From contig CACLUX010000008.1 of the NCBI GenBank assembly GCA_902610255.1, forward strand, positions 1 through 50,766: 50,766 bases of DNA, written 5' to 3'. Made by a program: the position numbers and the translations under genes. The notes beneath the pieces are model-generated. The model saw nothing but the letters and a program-made list of their open reading frames with translations. It had not been told where the DNA came from and ran no database searches. Each line of letters starts with the position of its first letter. Within the stretch, counting starts at the first letter, position 1. Positions 43,500-50,766 of the stretch are shown in pieces. The DNA is from an uncultured Alphaproteobacteria bacterium. GTDB taxonomy: Bacteria; Pseudomonadota; Alphaproteobacteria; HIMB59.

Positions 43500-44421
43500 A
43501 ATGGTCAAATTTTTTTACTTTGCCAAGATTAAAATTTTTTAGATTTACACCCTTTCCTTTTTCTACACTTCCAATACATATAATTCTAATACCCCTTTTA
43601 ATTAAAAGTTTTTTTTTATTTAAATATAATAAGTTTTTAGGTGAGGTAAAAACTGGGATATACTCCTCCCCACTGGATAAAATAAGAGAAATATATTTTT
43701 CTTCTTCAAAAAACTTATAAAGCTTTGAATTAACAGAGGTGAGATCATTTAATTTAATTTTTTTTTTGGATTTCAACGAAATAGTTTCTAAAGTTGATAA
43801 AAGACTATCTGATAAATCCATACAACTTGTAATATTTAGATTCCTAAATATATCTTGATAAATATACATTTTAGGTTTTAAAAATTGTTTTTCTGATAAA
43901 TTTTTTAAATTATTAGGTAATTTAAACTTACTATATAAACTTAGGTATCCCAGTTTTGAATATCCAATACCTGAAAATGTATAAATTTTATCATCAACCT
44001 TAGCATTAGATCTCTTTGTTATTTTAGTATTATTAATTTTATCGCTAATAATTGTTAAAGATAAAAATATTTTTTCAGAAGAAGTAGTATCCCCGCCTAT
44101 TATCTCAATCTTATTTCTTAGGCATATTCTATGAAAATTAGTTATTATTTGTTGCACAAACTTATAGTTTTTATTTGGGAAACTAATATTTAGTAGAACA
44201 TATTTAGGTACGCCACCTGAAGATTGAATATCACTATAATTTGAAAGAAAAAGTCTGTGTGCTATGTTTTGAGGAGTAAAATGCTTTAGATCAAAATGCT
44301 TATTTTCAACTAAAGTATCAGAAGAGATTAATTGTTTTGTTGTGTTTATATAAGCACAATCATCACCTATTTTCATATAATTCTTTTCAAAATAATTAAT
44401 AATTTTTTGCTCATATGACAT
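43477..44421 (-). CDS. thiL: Thiamine-monophosphate kinase
   Basis: ThiL phosphorylates thiamine monophosphate to the active diphosphate. The AIR-synthase-type fold shows KIGDDCAYI (18-26), SSDTLVENKHFDL, the NYSDIQSSGGVPKYVLLNIS segment and EIIGGDTTSS (about 110-119). The C-terminal DLSDSLLSTLETIS carries the second Asp cluster. SelD has the same fold, but the N-terminal GDD, DLSD and chain length fit ThiL. The end overlaps the convergent mnmH by 23 bp. Confidence 0.88.
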   Translation of the reverse strand: MSYEQKIINYFEKNYMKIGDDCAYINTTKQLISSDTLVENKHFDLKHFTPQNIAHRLFLSNYSDIQSSGGVPKYVLLNISFPNKNYKFVQQIITNFHRICLRNKIEIIGGDTTSSEKIFLSLTIISDKINNTKITKRSNAKVDDKIYTFSGIGYSKLGYLSLYSKFKLPNNLKNLSEKQFLKPKMYIYQDIFRNLNITSCMDLSDSLLSTLETISLKSKKKIKLNDLTSVNSKLYKFFEEEKYISLILSSGEEYIPVFTSPKNLLYLNKKKLLIKRGIRIICIGSVEKGKGVNLKNFNLGKVKKFDHFKNNYSL

Positions 44422-44462
44422 TAAGTAAATATAATTGAATATGAATTCAAAAACAGAAATAT

Positions 44463-45650
44463 TTAACTAATTTTTTTTCTTACCAAAGGAAATGAGTCTC
44501 TTTTTTTTGTTAAAACTAGTTGGAAAATCACATTATCACCTTTTGTAAAAGATAATTCACTTAAATTTAAATAAGCTTCCCACATTCTTACAAATCTATC
44601 ATCATATAATTTAAGAACTTCTTTTTCTTCTTTTTTAAAATTTTTAAACCAATGAGAAAGTGTTTTAGCATAATGTAATCTAAGAACCTCTATATCTGAA
44701 ATTATAAGACCAGATTTTTCTATAGCTGGCATTACCTCAGACAAAGATGGTATATATCCACCAGGAAAAATATATTTTCTAATAAATGCAGGGGTCATTT
44801 TCGGAACTCTAATGTTACCAATTGTATGTACTACCGCTATGCCATCATCAGATAATAAATTATATATTTTTTTAAAATAGGTTTTGTAGAAGGGTTTTCC
44901 TACATGCTCAAACATTCCTACAGAAACTATTTTTGAATAAGAATTCTCTTCATCTCTATAATCTTGTAAAGAATAGGATAAATTTTCTTTTTTATCTGAC
45001 TTTTTAAGTTGGTCATTACAGTATTTAATTTGCTCTTCAGATAATGAAACACCCTTTACTTTACAATCATGATGATCTGCAAAGTGTCTACTAAGTGATC
45101 CCCACCCACACCCTATGTCTAAAACTCTATCATTAGAATTTAATAATAATTTGTCAGCTAATCTGCTCATTTTGTTAGTTTGTGCTTGTATTAATGAATC
45201 GTTTTCATTTTCAAAGTATGCGCATGAATATTGCCTAGTTTCATCCAAAAATAAGTCATACAACCTATCAGATAAGTCATAGTGACTTGCGACGTTACTT
45301 TTTGAACTCTTAACGAAATTTAACTGAAATAGTGGATTAATAATTAAAATAATTCTGAATATTAGTGTATTTGATATTTTTTCAAGGTATTTATTATAAT
45401 TTTCAATAAGTAATTCAGAAAACTCATAAAAAGTCGAATTGTTTAACTCGTAATCTTTATCCATATATCCTTCTGTGAGCACGAGAGAAGGTGCATAAAA
45501 AATTTTATTTAAAAATTTCTTATTATTGATCTGTAAAATTAATGGATCTGTGCCGTTGTCAATAAGATGGTCATTTCCCTCAAATTTTATAATAATAGAT
45601 CTTGTTTTAATTAAATGTTTAATTAAAAATTTGAGTACCCTAAAAGACAT
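44463..45650 (-). CDS. cfa: Cyclopropane-fatty-acyl-phospholipid synthase family methyltransferase
   Basis: This SAM-dependent enzyme of 395 residues methylenates unsaturated acyl chains of membrane phospholipids. It has an N-terminal substrate-tethering region and then the methyltransferase core with HYDLSDRLYDLFLD, YSCAYFEN, VLDIGCGWGSLSRHFA and SVGMFEHVGKP (the bicarbonate-site Glu/His area). IRKYIFPGGYIPSLSEV and LHYAKTLSHWF are also typical. It is divergent from nadE with a 125-bp AT-rich spacer. Confidence 0.92.
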   Translation of the reverse strand: MSFRVLKFLIKHLIKTRSIIIKFEGNDHLIDNGTDPLILQINNKKFLNKIFYAPSLVLTEGYMDKDYELNNSTFYEFSELLIENYNKYLEKISNTLIFRIILIINPLFQLNFVKSSKSNVASHYDLSDRLYDLFLDETRQYSCAYFENENDSLIQAQTNKMSRLADKLLLNSNDRVLDIGCGWGSLSRHFADHHDCKVKGVSLSEEQIKYCNDQLKKSDKKENLSYSLQDYRDEENSYSKIVSVGMFEHVGKPFYKTYFKKIYNLLSDDGIAVVHTIGNIRVPKMTPAFIRKYIFPGGYIPSLSEVMPAIEKSGLIISDIEVLRLHYAKTLSHWFKNFKKEEKEVLKLYDDRFVRMWEAYLNLSELSFTKGDNVIFQLVLTKKRDSFPLVRKKIS

Positions 45651-45775
45651 AATTTTCTTATAAATATCTATATATACAAAATTTATAAAATTTTATCATA
45701 TATTGATTGATAAAATGAATTAAAATATCAATTAAATAGTTGAACTTTTGATATTAAGCTAACGTAATACAAAAT

Positions 45776-46507
45776 ATGCATACCAAAGAAAAAATTGAAT
45801 TTATATCAAATTGGATAAAAGATTATGCACATTCAAATAAAGTTGAAGCGTTAGTTATTGGTATTTCAGGAGGCATTGACTCTGCTGTTACAAGTACGTT
45901 GTCAGCAAAAACAGGCTTGAGAACGTTTGTTGCGAACATGCCAATACTTGATCACAAAACAACTAATGTAAGAGGTATAAATCACATAGACTGGTTAAAA
46001 AAGAATTTTGGTAATGTAACAGACTTTAAAATAGATCTCTCTCTTGTATTTGAAAGTTTTAAGTCAGCTCTCGATAAAAATGACTCAGAACACGGTTATG
46101 CAAATTCACAGGCTCGATTAAGGATGATGACTTTGTATCAAATAGCAGCTAGCAATAAGGGAATCGTTGTTGGCACAGGAAATAAAGTTGAAGACTTTGG
46201 AATTGGCTTCTATACAAAATACGGTGATGGAGGAGTTGATATTTCTCCAATCGCAGATTGTCTCAAAACAGAAGTATGGGATATGGGGAAGGAATTAAAT
46301 ATAAACCAAGAAATAATAGATGCAGCCCCAACAGATGGTTTATGGACTGATGGAAGATCTGATGAAGATCAAGTTGGTTTAAGTTACTCTGAAATTGAAG
46401 AGGCGATGCTTAATGAGGAATCATCAAATAGACAAAAGTATCTTGAGATTAGAAAAAATAATATTCATAAAATGAACCCTATCCCTGTTTGTATTTTACC
46501 AAAATAG
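45776..46507 (+). CDS. nadE: NH3-dependent NAD+ synthetase
   Basis: It completes NAD synthesis by amidating nicotinate adenine dinucleotide. The 243-residue protein consists only of the synthetase domain with the pyrophosphatase loop SGGIDS (31-36), NSQARLRMM, GTGNKVEDFGIGFYTKYGDGG and PTDGLW. There is no glutaminase domain, so it must use ammonia or a separate partner. It ends 14 bp from the convergent ugpC. Confidence 0.95.
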   Translation: MHTKEKIEFISNWIKDYAHSNKVEALVIGISGGIDSAVTSTLSAKTGLRTFVANMPILDHKTTNVRGINHIDWLKKNFGNVTDFKIDLSLVFESFKSALDKNDSEHGYANSQARLRMMTLYQIAASNKGIVVGTGNKVEDFGIGFYTKYGDGGVDISPIADCLKTEVWDMGKELNINQEIIDAAPTDGLWTDGRSDEDQVGLSYSEIEEAMLNEESSNRQKYLEIRKNNIHKMNPIPVCILPK

Positions 46508-46521
46508 ACTTTTTTTAAAAC

Positions 46522-47568
46522 TTATACTCTTGAACCGTTCGTGTTATCAAAAAGGTGCACTAATGTATTAGATATATCAAATTTAAATGTATCTCCTGCA
46601 TTTAGATTTATTTTGGAGGATAATTTACAACTAAACTCTTGATCACCAATTTTTGAATAAATAATCATATCTGAACCTAAATATTCCACTAGGTTTGCTA
46701 CACAAGTATGCTGTCCATTATCTGAAATTAGGATATCGTCTGGCCTTATACCTAAACTAGCATCATCGATGTTTGCAGAATTATTAAGGTTAATTCTCAT
46801 ATCAGCTATATGAGCTATGCCATTTTCGATTTTGCAATTAAATAAATTCATCTGTGGGGATCCTATAAATTCAGCAACAAATTTAGTGTTTGGTTTAGAA
46901 TATATCTCTTTAGGTGTGCCAACTTGTTCAACAACACCATTGTTAATTACTACTATCCTGTCTCCTAGTGTCATCGCCTCTGTTTGATCATGAGTTACAA
47001 AAATACTTGTTACGCCCATTTGTCTTTGAAGACGTTTGATTTCCAAACGCATTTGATTTCTTAATTTTGCATCTAGGTTAGATAGTGGTTCATCAAATAA
47101 AAATATTTTTGGATTTCTAACTATGGCTCTTCCCATTGCAACTCGTTGTCTTTGGCCTCCTGAAAGCATACTTGGTTTTCTTGTGAGTAATTGATCTATT
47201 TCCAGGAGTTTAGCAACATCATTAACTTTGTTATTGATCTCTTCTTTTGATATTCCTCTATTTTTAAGACCATAAGCCATGTTATTAAATACTGACATGT
47301 GAGGATAAAGTGCATAATTTTGAAAAACCATTGCTACATCTCTTTCAGACGGATCAATATTATTAATAACATTACCATCTAGCGATATTTCCCCATTTGT
47401 AATATCCTCTAATCCGGCTATCATTCTTAATAAAGTTGATTTACCACATCCACTAGGACCAACAAATACAACAAATTCTCCATTATCAATATTTAAAGAA
47501 GTCTCATTAACAGCTTTAGTGCCATTGGGATATATTTTAGTAATATTTTGTAATTCTAAAAAACTCAT
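46522..47568 (-). CDS. ugpC: ABC transporter ATPase, UgpC-like
   Basis: This is the ATP-hydrolysing subunit of a glycerol-3-phosphate/sugar-type importer. ATG 47568 (MSFLELQNITK) is chosen, because a longer start at 47607 would run into the permease gene and add unconserved residues. With this start the Walker A loop GPSGCGKST is at 37-45, LSGGQRQ at 135-141 and the Walker B FLFDEP at 156-161. A C-terminal TOBE/OB regulatory domain (LGIRPDDI) follows, typical of MalK/UgpC proteins. It is 348 residues long and begins 2 bp after the permease stop. Confidence 0.94.
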   Translation of the reverse strand: MSFLELQNITKIYPNGTKAVNETSLNIDNGEFVVFVGPSGCGKSTLLRMIAGLEDITNGEISLDGNVINNIDPSERDVAMVFQNYALYPHMSVFNNMAYGLKNRGISKEEINNKVNDVAKLLEIDQLLTRKPSMLSGGQRQRVAMGRAIVRNPKIFLFDEPLSNLDAKLRNQMRLEIKRLQRQMGVTSIFVTHDQTEAMTLGDRIVVINNGVVEQVGTPKEIYSKPNTKFVAEFIGSPQMNLFNCKIENGIAHIADMRINLNNSANIDDASLGIRPDDILISDNGQHTCVANLVEYLGSDMIIYSKIGDQEFSCKLSSKINLNAGDTFKFDISNTLVHLFDNTNGSRV

Positions 47569-47570
47569 TT

Positions 47571-48422
47571 TTATTTTTCTGTTTGAATTAATCCTTTGAT
47601 AAACCATCTTTGAAGAATTACAACAACTAACACAGGTGGAAGCATTGACAATATAATATAGGCAAATCTCTCGCCTGTTCTAGGTAAAGCAACACCCTCA
47701 TAATTTTCTGTAAAAATAATCTTCATTCCCATCACTACTGTCCAATATTTTTCGTCAGTAGTCATTATTAAAGGCCATAAATATTGGCTATATCCATAGA
47801 CAAACATGAAAATAAACATAGCCGCTAACATTGTTTTTGATAGTGGCAATAAGAAGTCAATAAAAAATCTCCAACTATTTGCACCATCTAATTTTGCAGA
47901 CTCTAACAATTCATCAGGGATTGTTTTATAAAATTGTCTAAAGAAAAATGTTGCAGTAGCAGAAGCAACTAGTGGGAGTATAAGTCCCGTATATGTATTT
48001 GTTAGACCAAGATCAGATACAATTTTATAACTTGGAAAGATTCTTACTTCTAGTGGAACTAAAAGAGTAATAAAGATTAGCCAAAATATTGGAACAGCTA
48101 ATTTAAATCTAAAATAAACTAATGCGTAAGCTGACATAGCTGAGATGACAACTTTCAATGTTGCGATACCAAGAGCCATAATAAAACTATTTACAAACAT
48201 TCTTGCTGCAGTAACTTCCTCAGACCAACCCCCTTTTTCATTCAAAACTTCATTGTAATTTTGAGAAAAACTCTCACCTAAAAAAAATTTCATTCCCTCA
48301 GTCATTATTGAAACATTATCATGAGTTGAAGTGGCAAAAGAAAACCAAATTGGTAATACCATTAATAAAACGCCAAGTATTAGAATAATGTGTGTTAGTA
48401 TTTCTACTGGTTTGAACTTCAT
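47571..48422 (-). CDS. ugpE: ABC transporter permease, UgpE-like copy 2
   Basis: This inner-membrane permease of 283 residues has six helices. The ATPase-coupling EAA loop is FYKTIPDELLESAKLDGANSWRFF. YLWPLIMTTDEKYWTVVMGM is a UgpE-type signature. It closely resembles the adjacent upstream gene (48419-49240) along its whole length and clearly arose by tandem duplication. It differs mainly near residues 237-248, where it has an insertion (FTENYEGVALPRTGERF) before the last helix. Its ATG overlaps the stop of copy 1 by 4 bp. Confidence 0.93.
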   Translation of the reverse strand: MKFKPVEILTHIILILGVLLMVLPIWFSFATSTHDNVSIMTEGMKFFLGESFSQNYNEVLNEKGGWSEEVTAARMFVNSFIMALGIATLKVVISAMSAYALVYFRFKLAVPIFWLIFITLLVPLEVRIFPSYKIVSDLGLTNTYTGLILPLVASATATFFFRQFYKTIPDELLESAKLDGANSWRFFIDFLLPLSKTMLAAMFIFMFVYGYSQYLWPLIMTTDEKYWTVVMGMKIIFTENYEGVALPRTGERFAYIILSMLPPVLVVVILQRWFIKGLIQTEK

Positions 48423-49240
48423 TTATTTTGAAATATTCCTTGAATAAATAATTTTTGTAAAAAAATAATTATAATTACTGGTGGGATCATTGACATAATT
48501 ACAAAAGCAAAACGGTCAGATATAGATCCGTACATTGTCTTAAGACCCATTACAACAGTCCAATATTGCTCACTAGTAGTCATTATTAATGGCCAAAGGT
48601 ATTGATTATAGCCAAATACAAACATAAATATAAAAACAGCAGCAATCATCGTTTTAGATAAAGGAATTAAAAAATCTATAAAAAAGCTCCAACTATTAGT
48701 TCCATCTAATTTAGCCGCTTCTAATAGTTCATCAGGAATTGATTTATAAAATTGTCTAAAAAAGAATGTTGCTATTGCAGAAGCAGAAATGGGGAGAATT
48801 AAACCAGCAAATGTATTTACAAGATTTAATTTTGACATGACTATGTATGAGGGCATAATTCTAAGCTCTAAAGGAACTAATAAAGTAATAAAAATTAACC
48901 AAAATATAATAGTCGCATATTTGACTTTAAAATAAACTAAACCATATGCTGCCATAAGTGATGTAATTACAGATAAAATCGCTATACCTGTTGCCATAAC
49001 AAAACTATTAAAAAACATTTTAAGAGCTGTTATTTCATTAAAAAAACCAGATTGTTTAAATAAAACCCTAGAATAATTTTCAATAAAATTATCTCCTAAA
49101 AAAAACTGTAAACCGTTAGTATTTATAAATAGGCTTGAATGTGTTGAGCTTGCAAAAATTATCCATATTGGAACAATCATAATAAGTAAACCAATTGAAA
49201 GAATAAGATGATTAATAGTTGAAGATATGTATTTTATCAT
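48419..49240 (-). CDS. ABC transporter permease, UgpE-like copy 1
   Basis: This 273-residue permease has the same six-helix design and EAA loop (FYKSIPDELLEAAKLDGTNSWSFF), plus YLWPLIMTTSEQYWTVVMGL. It is the paralogue of the next gene; a normal Ugp operon has one UgpE. One-base overlap with ugpA upstream and 4-bp overlap with copy 2 downstream show that both are translated in the same transcript. The two could pair alternately with UgpA or serve different substrates. Confidence 0.92.
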   Translation of the reverse strand: MIKYISSTINHLILSIGLLIMIVPIWIIFASSTHSSLFINTNGLQFFLGDNFIENYSRVLFKQSGFFNEITALKMFFNSFVMATGIAILSVITSLMAAYGLVYFKVKYATIIFWLIFITLLVPLELRIMPSYIVMSKLNLVNTFAGLILPISASAIATFFFRQFYKSIPDELLEAAKLDGTNSWSFFIDFLIPLSKTMIAAVFIFMFVFGYNQYLWPLIMTTSEQYWTVVMGLKTMYGSISDRFAFVIMSMIPPVIIIIFLQKLFIQGIFQNK

Positions 49241-50118
49241 TAATTGTAGTGAATTTTACCCTCTATGTATCTGAATTGAAAAATTGTGATAACAAGAACT
49301 ATTATCATCATCATAATTGATTGGGCACCAGCACTTCCAAGATCTAATCCTTTGAAGCCATCAATGTAGGCTTTATAAACTAAAGTTTTAGTTTCGCTAC
49401 CAGGAGCTCCAATAGTAGTTGTATCTATAATTCCAAATGTATCAAAGAAGGCATAAGTTATATTAATGATAATTAAGAAAAAAGTAGTCGGCATTAATAA
49501 AGGAAAAGTAATTGTCCAAAATCTTCGAATGTTGCTTTTACAATCAATAATAGAAGCTTCAATAACTGTTTTTTGAATAGCCTGAAGTCCTGCTAAAAAG
49601 AAAATAAAATTTGCACTTATTTGTTTCCAAGAACCAGCAATAATTACATAAATATACGCATCAAATACATTTTCATACCAATTAAACCCCCATAAATTAT
49701 TAAATAAATGATGAAGTAAGCCATATCTTTCACTGAAGAAATAATTAGCCATAACACCAACAACAGCTGGTGCAATCGCATAAGGCCAAATTAAAAGTGT
49801 TTTATAAGCACTTTTCCCATGCATTACTTTATTAGCTTGCACAGCAAGCAATAAACCAATTGAACCTGTAATAAGAGTAATTACGAAACTATAGATAATT
49901 GTAAACTTGAAAGCAGTGAAATAAGAGGGGTCAGAAAAAATAAATAAAAAATTATCAAAACCAGCAAACTGAGAACCAAATCCAAAAGCATCTTGCATAG
50001 TAAAGGCATCTTTAAACGTTTGAATAATCGGCCAATATAAAAAAATTAATAAAATTAATAGCTGAGGAGCTAAGAAAAAATATTGAGAATAATTTGATTT
50101 AAATTGAACTTTTTTCAT
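49240..50118 (-). CDS. ugpA: ABC transporter permease, UgpA-like
   Basis: This 292-residue inner-membrane permease is the partner of UgpE in a heterodimeric channel. Six or so helices are present. The EAA-like loop reads IQKTVIEASIIDCKSNIRRFW, where the usual A-x-x-D-G ends in D-C instead of D-G, a small deviation from the EAA consensus. FAGFDNFLFIFSDPSYFTAF is typical of the N-terminal periplasmic segment. It follows the binding-protein gene after a 51-bp spacer that contains a strong hairpin. Confidence 0.92.
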   Translation of the reverse strand: MKKVQFKSNYSQYFFLAPQLLILLIFLYWPIIQTFKDAFTMQDAFGFGSQFAGFDNFLFIFSDPSYFTAFKFTIIYSFVITLITGSIGLLLAVQANKVMHGKSAYKTLLIWPYAIAPAVVGVMANYFFSERYGLLHHLFNNLWGFNWYENVFDAYIYVIIAGSWKQISANFIFFLAGLQAIQKTVIEASIIDCKSNIRRFWTITFPLLMPTTFFLIIINITYAFFDTFGIIDTTTIGAPGSETKTLVYKAYIDGFKGLDLGSAGAQSIMMMIIVLVITIFQFRYIEGKIHYN

Positions 50119-50124
50119 TAAGTT

Positions 50125-50155
50125 AAAAGGAGGATATTATAAATACCCTCCTTTT
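50125..50155 (-). terminator. Hairpin between binding-protein and permease genes
   Basis: AAAAGGAGG (50125-50133) and CCTCCTTTT (50147-50155) pair perfectly over nine bases. After one A-C mismatch, TATT pairs with AATA around a 3-nt loop. On the minus strand it lies right after the ugpB stop and ends in a T run. It can act as a partial terminator or 3' mRNA-protecting structure, so that the binding protein is made in excess over the permeases. Confidence 0.7.
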
Positions 50156-50169
50156 TAAAATAATATAAA

Positions 50170-50766
50170 TTATAGAGTTTTAGCAAACTGTTTTAATAGT
50201 TTTGCTGCACCCTTATCCATATTGCTTAGAGCTTTTTCAACAGTGATATCACCATTAAGCATTGGCTCAACATTTTCGTATATTACTTCACGAATTTGAG
50301 GCCAGTTACCTGCTCTATATCCACCAGGGATAGTTGAACCCTCAAGACCTAATTGATCACCAACAGCTTTATGATAAGGAGAAGCTCTATAAAAATTTAT
50401 AGTTTCAGCTAATTCGATACCACCTTTTGTTACAGCAGCATAACCTGTCATGTTATGATAGTATAAATCCATTTCTGGTGAACCCATAAATTCAATAAAT
50501 TTTGCAAGTCCTTTATACTCTTCTTCTGTATGACCGTTTAAAATCCAATTAGCAGCACCACCAATAAATGTTGGATATTCTTTACCGCCTGTTACTGAGT
50601 CCCAATATGGTATTGGGTTAGTTGTAAAGTTTGGAAGTACACCTTTCATACCTCCAAAAGATGCAGCAGATCCAAACCAAAATGCAGCCTCACCGTTAGT
50701 AAATGGTGCTTGGTTATCTCCCCATGCTCTTCCCTTGTAGCCATAGTAACCCTTTTCATACCATTC
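50170..50766 (-). CDS. ugpB: Glycerol-3-phosphate-type binding protein UgpB, 5' part outside the window
   Basis: This is the C-terminal portion, about 198 residues, of a periplasmic family 1 binding protein. The frame stays open to the right edge, reading FTNGEAAFWFGSAASFGGMKG before the Met at 50649, so that Met is internal. LAKFIEFMGSPEMDLYYHNMTGY and GYRAGNWPQIREVI match UgpB, where RxGNxPQIR is a hallmark. The ligand is likely glycerol-3-phosphate or a glycerophosphodiester, by family only. It heads the operon ugpB-ugpA-ugpE-ugpE-ugpC. Confidence 0.88.
   Translation of the reverse strand, partial: EWYEKGYYGYKGRAWGDNQAPFTNGEAAFWFGSAASFGGMKGVLPNFTTNPIPYWDSVTGGKEYPTFIGGAANWILNGHTEEEYKGLAKFIEFMGSPEMDLYYHNMTGYAAVTKGGIELAETINFYRASPYHKAVGDQLGLEGSTIPGGYRAGNWPQIREVIYENVEPMLNGDITVEKALSNMDKGAAKLLKQFAKTL

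Noticed and set aside
43477..44421. SelD as an alternative to ThiL, to partner mnmH
   Set aside because: The fold is shared, but the GDDCA and DLSD motifs, chain length and absence of a SelD-type N-terminal Cys/Sec motif favour ThiL.
45651..45775. Regulatory motif between cfa and nadE
   Set aside because: The spacer is AT-rich with several weak -10-like boxes but no symmetrical site or paired -35/-10 I could defend.
47569..47607. Upstream start for the UgpC ATPase
   Set aside because: It would overlap the permease gene and add 13 residues unlike the family; MSFLELQ at 47568 is the normal N-terminus.

Overview
The window is about 70% A+T and almost wall-to-wall coding, with many overlapping ORFs. 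It carries an alphaproteobacterial gene order (mltB/rlpA/dac/tmk/holB/metG/tatD/MBL hydrolase; mfd/sdhE/recG/DUF502/DUF6494). Short spacers, TTG and GTG starts, few Shine-Dalgarno sites, a TRAP binding protein and a Ugp importer suggest a streamlined marine alphaproteobacterium of the SAR11/HIMB59 (AEGEAN-169) type. The taxon is inferred from style and content only; no search was run. I see no CRISPR array, insertion sequence, prophage or integrase.

Layout. 0-5.2 kb: the 3' part of an alaC-type aminotransferase, then a plus-strand cluster of an unassigned P-loop protein (DUF1611-like), argC and argB, facing a minus-strand argD. 4.1-9.9 kb: a minus-strand run ggt-mazG-tolC-lysR-argD. 10-20.2 kb: thioesterase, MFS and EamA transporters, yajQ, a ProXp-type tRNA deacylase, a TRAP binding protein whose Tat signal is out of frame at a run of eight A's, an SRAP peptidase, a Tat lipoprotein M48 protease, then dat-msrA-dnaJ-like-typA. 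20.2-20.7 kb is the only long non-coding gap. 20.7-30.8 kb: an HCCA isomerase, a YbaK deacylase and the tightly overlapping cell-wall/replication/translation operon running from mltB down to an MBL hydrolase. 30.9 kb: tRNA-Ser(UGA). 31-34.7 kb: two 2-oxoglutarate oxygenases, ferredoxin-like small proteins and lipoproteins. 34.7-41 kb: mfd, sdhE, recG, DUF502 and a short DUF6494 gene. 41-46.5 kb: membrane proteins, mnmH, thiL, cfa, nadE. 46.5 kb to the end: an operon for glycerol-3-phosphate-type import with two tandem UgpE-like permeases.

How the genes work together. The first cluster probably makes arginine or a related amino acid from N-acylated glutamate. Its kinase has an altered glycine loop, and the P-loop protein next to it belongs to a family that includes a D-glutamate N-acetyltransferase, so it is a candidate for the acylation step. 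The mltB-to-dac genes remodel peptidoglycan, but the RlpA-like member seems to have lost much of its catalytic fold. Three divergent gene pairs have overlapping or abutting start codons, so their promoters must lie inside the opposite gene.
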